From NCBI GenBank assembly GCA_963774935.1, contig CAVZGO010000007.1, forward strand, positions 496,001 to 560,000: a stretch of DNA of 64,000 bases, read 5' to 3'. The DNA comes from CAVZGO01 sp963774935 (GTDB taxonomy: Bacteria > Chloroflexota > Anaerolineae > Anaerolineales > UBA4823). The notes under the pieces were generated by a model. That model worked only from the letters and a program-made list of their open reading frames with translations, ran no database searches and was not told the DNA's origin. Shown piece by piece: positions 62,549 through 64,000 of this stretch. Each line of letters opens with the position of its first letter. The stretch's first letter is position 1. The translations under genes were made by a program, and so were the position numbers.

Positions 62549-63508
62549 TTACACCTCCTCAGCAACCAGCTCGCGGTTGCCATACAACTTGCGATGCACA
62601 ACGCTCAAAGCACGTACCTGGTCTGCGGCATGGTACGACGAGCGAACCAGGGGGCCGCTTTCCACCCATTGGAAGCCAATTTCAAGCCCAAACTGCTTGA
62701 TCTCATCGAACTCTTCCAGGGTGTAATAGCGGGAAATGGGCAGGTGCTGTTTGCTTGGTTGCAAGTACTGCCCGACAGTCAAGATATCGACTCCCCAGCT
62801 ACGTTGATCGCGCATAACATCTTTAACTTCATCAATTGTCTCGCCCAGTCCTAACATAATGCCAGACTTGGTTAACACTTCTGGGTCGAGCTTCTTCGCG
62901 TTACTCAGCGTTGCAGCTGCCCATTTGTAATTGTCCTGGGGCTGTACCATTTTGAACAGACGCGGTACAGTTTCAACATTGTGGTTCAAGATTTCGGGGC
63001 GGGCATCCATAACGATTTTTAAAGCCTCGATGCTGCCCTTGAAATCTGGGATCAAAACTTCGATTGAACAGCCTGGGTAAATCTGGCGAATCCTGCGGAT
63101 TAGCATGGCAAAAATTGGCGCTCCGCCATCCTTGCGATCATCGCGGTTAACACTGGTGATCACGGCATGTTTAAGCTGCATTGCTTTGACCGCCTGGGCT
63201 ACCCGTTCAGGTTCTAACCAATCCAGGGGATTCGGCTGGCCGCGCTTGATGTCGCAAAAGCCACACGAACGCGTGCATACGTCGCCCAGCATTAAAAAAG
63301 TCGCCGTACCTGATCCCCAGCATTCGCCCATATTAGGACACATTGCCTCCTCACATACCGTGTGGAGGGATTTACTGCGCATCAATTCCTGCAGCCATTC
63401 ATAGGTTTCCCCTGATGGTGCGCGCACTTTAATCCATTCCGGCCGGCGGTGTGGAGTGGTGTCTATTTCTTCCGGTTTTACCCGGTCTCTAGTCGGATTA
63501 AATGGCAT
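62549..63508 (-). CDS. lipA: Lipoyl synthase
   Basis: 319-residue radical-SAM enzyme that inserts sulfur into octanoyl-lipoyl domains. Auxiliary cluster cysteines appear as CEEAMCPNMGEC and the radical-SAM cluster as CTRSCGFCDI; DRDDRKDGG-like VNRDDRKDGGA and RSSYHA near the end (conserved Ser of the auxiliary cluster) are seen. Length is normal. It lies 57 bp after glyS and 2 bp before the NBR1-Ig lipoprotein gene. Confidence 0.97.
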   Translation of the reverse strand: MPFNPTRDRVKPEEIDTTPHRRPEWIKVRAPSGETYEWLQELMRSKSLHTVCEEAMCPNMGECWGSGTATFLMLGDVCTRSCGFCDIKRGQPNPLDWLEPERVAQAVKAMQLKHAVITSVNRDDRKDGGAPIFAMLIRRIRQIYPGCSIEVLIPDFKGSIEALKIVMDARPEILNHNVETVPRLFKMVQPQDNYKWAAATLSNAKKLDPEVLTKSGIMLGLGETIDEVKDVMRDQRSWGVDILTVGQYLQPSKQHLPISRYYTLEEFDEIKQFGLEIGFQWVESGPLVRSSYHAADQVRALSVVHRKLYGNRELVAEEV

Positions 63509-63565
63509 AATTTCCTCTTTGATAACGATAAAATAGGTGGAGAAGTTCCCACCAATCTCATCTGA

Positions 63566-64000
63566 CTAAAATCCTTCCAGTCGGGACATATCGGCGCAAC
63601 CACTGGCCAACTCTGTGATCCGCTGGAGCAGCCCCAGGCGGTTTTCGCGCAAGCGGGGGTCTTCGGCCATCACTAAAACCGTTTCGAAGAATTGGTTGAT
63701 GGCTGGTATCATTGGCTGGAAGGCTTGCAGGAAGTCATTGATTGATCCCTGAATGCGTTCAGTTGATTCGGCGGTCGTCAGGGCTATGTAAAGTGCGTCT
63801 TCGGTGGGCTCGCTGAACAGGGAAGTACTGACCGTGAACTGCTCTTTTAAATCTCTGGTGATGCGCACACAGCGGGCGAAGGCGGGTAAGATGCTGCTCC
63901 AGTCCGGCCGCGCGACCCATGTGTTAAGTTCTCCCACAGCCCGAGTCGCACCAGCCACGTTGTATCCCTGCGCCGCCAGCACAGCATCTACAACATCATA
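63566..64000 (-). CDS. glyS: Glycyl-tRNA synthetase beta chain, C-terminal part
   Basis: The gene continues past the right edge; 144 codons plus stop are visible, without a start. The sequence YDVVDAVLAAQGYNVAGA, then ILPAFARCVRITRD, SLFSEPTEDALYIAL, and FFETVLVMAEDPRLRENRLGLLQRI is the DALR-type anticodon-binding end of the bacterial GlyRS beta chain. Whether it is fused to the alpha chain cannot be seen. Confidence 0.85.
   Translation of the reverse strand, partial: YDVVDAVLAAQGYNVAGATRAVGELNTWVARPDWSSILPAFARCVRITRDLKEQFTVSTSLFSEPTEDALYIALTTAESTERIQGSINDFLQAFQPMIPAINQFFETVLVMAEDPRLRENRLGLLQRITELASGCADMSRLEGF

Noticed and set aside
1..64000. tRNA, rRNA, CRISPR or insertion sequence
   Set aside because: I looked for T-loop consensus, spaced identical repeats and transposase motifs and found none; short or degenerate cases could be missed by eye.

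Overview
The window looks like chromosomal DNA of a bacterium of the phylum Chloroflexota, most likely class Anaerolineae. This is an inference from gene content and style: many lipoproteins with long Thr/Pro linkers, a eukaryote-like long IleRS behind a T-box, short-type alpha-glucan phosphorylase, paired C39-like peptidase/TPR proteins and a CydAB oxidase. No rRNA, tRNA, CRISPR array, insertion sequence or prophage was found. One near-perfect parS site (378-393) suggests the origin-proximal half of a chromosome.

Layout. 1-2100: partial DUF3887 lipoprotein, parS, and a GntR(YtrA)-slipin operon. 2103-8060: cytochrome bd oxidase (cydAB), two tandem UPF0316 membrane proteins and glycogen phosphorylase. 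8302-13014: a lipoprotein, then the operon coaBC - DUF952 - selenocysteine peroxiredoxin/glutaredoxin fusion - small membrane protein, then a YceI lipoprotein. 13244-16950: ABC exporter (ATPase frame-disrupted) and an ECF sigma/anti-sigma pair. 17119-26663, mostly + strand: plsC, C39 peptidase, sbcD, CBS-ACT protein, yqeY, 7TM-HD phosphodiesterase, ybeY, endonuclease IV, uracil-DNA glycosylase, and a convergent PpiC-type lipoprotein. 26891-31464: a two-gene cassette of a transglutaminase-like protein and an 1103-residue lipase-CHAT protease fusion. 31635-36763: FAD oxidoreductase, membrane protein, dipeptidase, mutY, small orphan, MBL-fold protein. 36855-41799: T-box, ileS, DUF3048 protein. 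41902-51488, - strand: metH, a cysteine-peptidase/M23/SH3 protein, and the LysM - DUF1992 - dnaX - ybaB - recR run. 51566-57288: NYN protein and a partner-switching module (STAS protein, anti-sigma kinase, multi-GAF SpoIIE phosphatase). 57572-64000: MFS transporter, second C39 peptidase, queG, NBR1-Ig lipoprotein, lipA and the end of glyS.

Most notable. (1) The peroxiredoxin at 9735-10502 has an in-frame UGA exactly at the peroxidatic position of the PxxxTxxC motif, followed by a SECIS-like hairpin; it is very probably a selenoprotein whose C-terminal glutaredoxin domain may act as its built-in reductant. (2) The transglutaminase-like plus lipase-CHAT pair is an unusual hydrolase/protease cassette of unknown role, possibly a conflict or cell-death system. 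(3) Seven genes carry single-base frameshifts, nine events in total, all in the same (+1) direction; residual insertion errors in the assembly are the simplest reading, and these genes should not be called dead without raw-read checking.

Limits: all family assignments come from reading motifs and architecture by eye; no database search was run.
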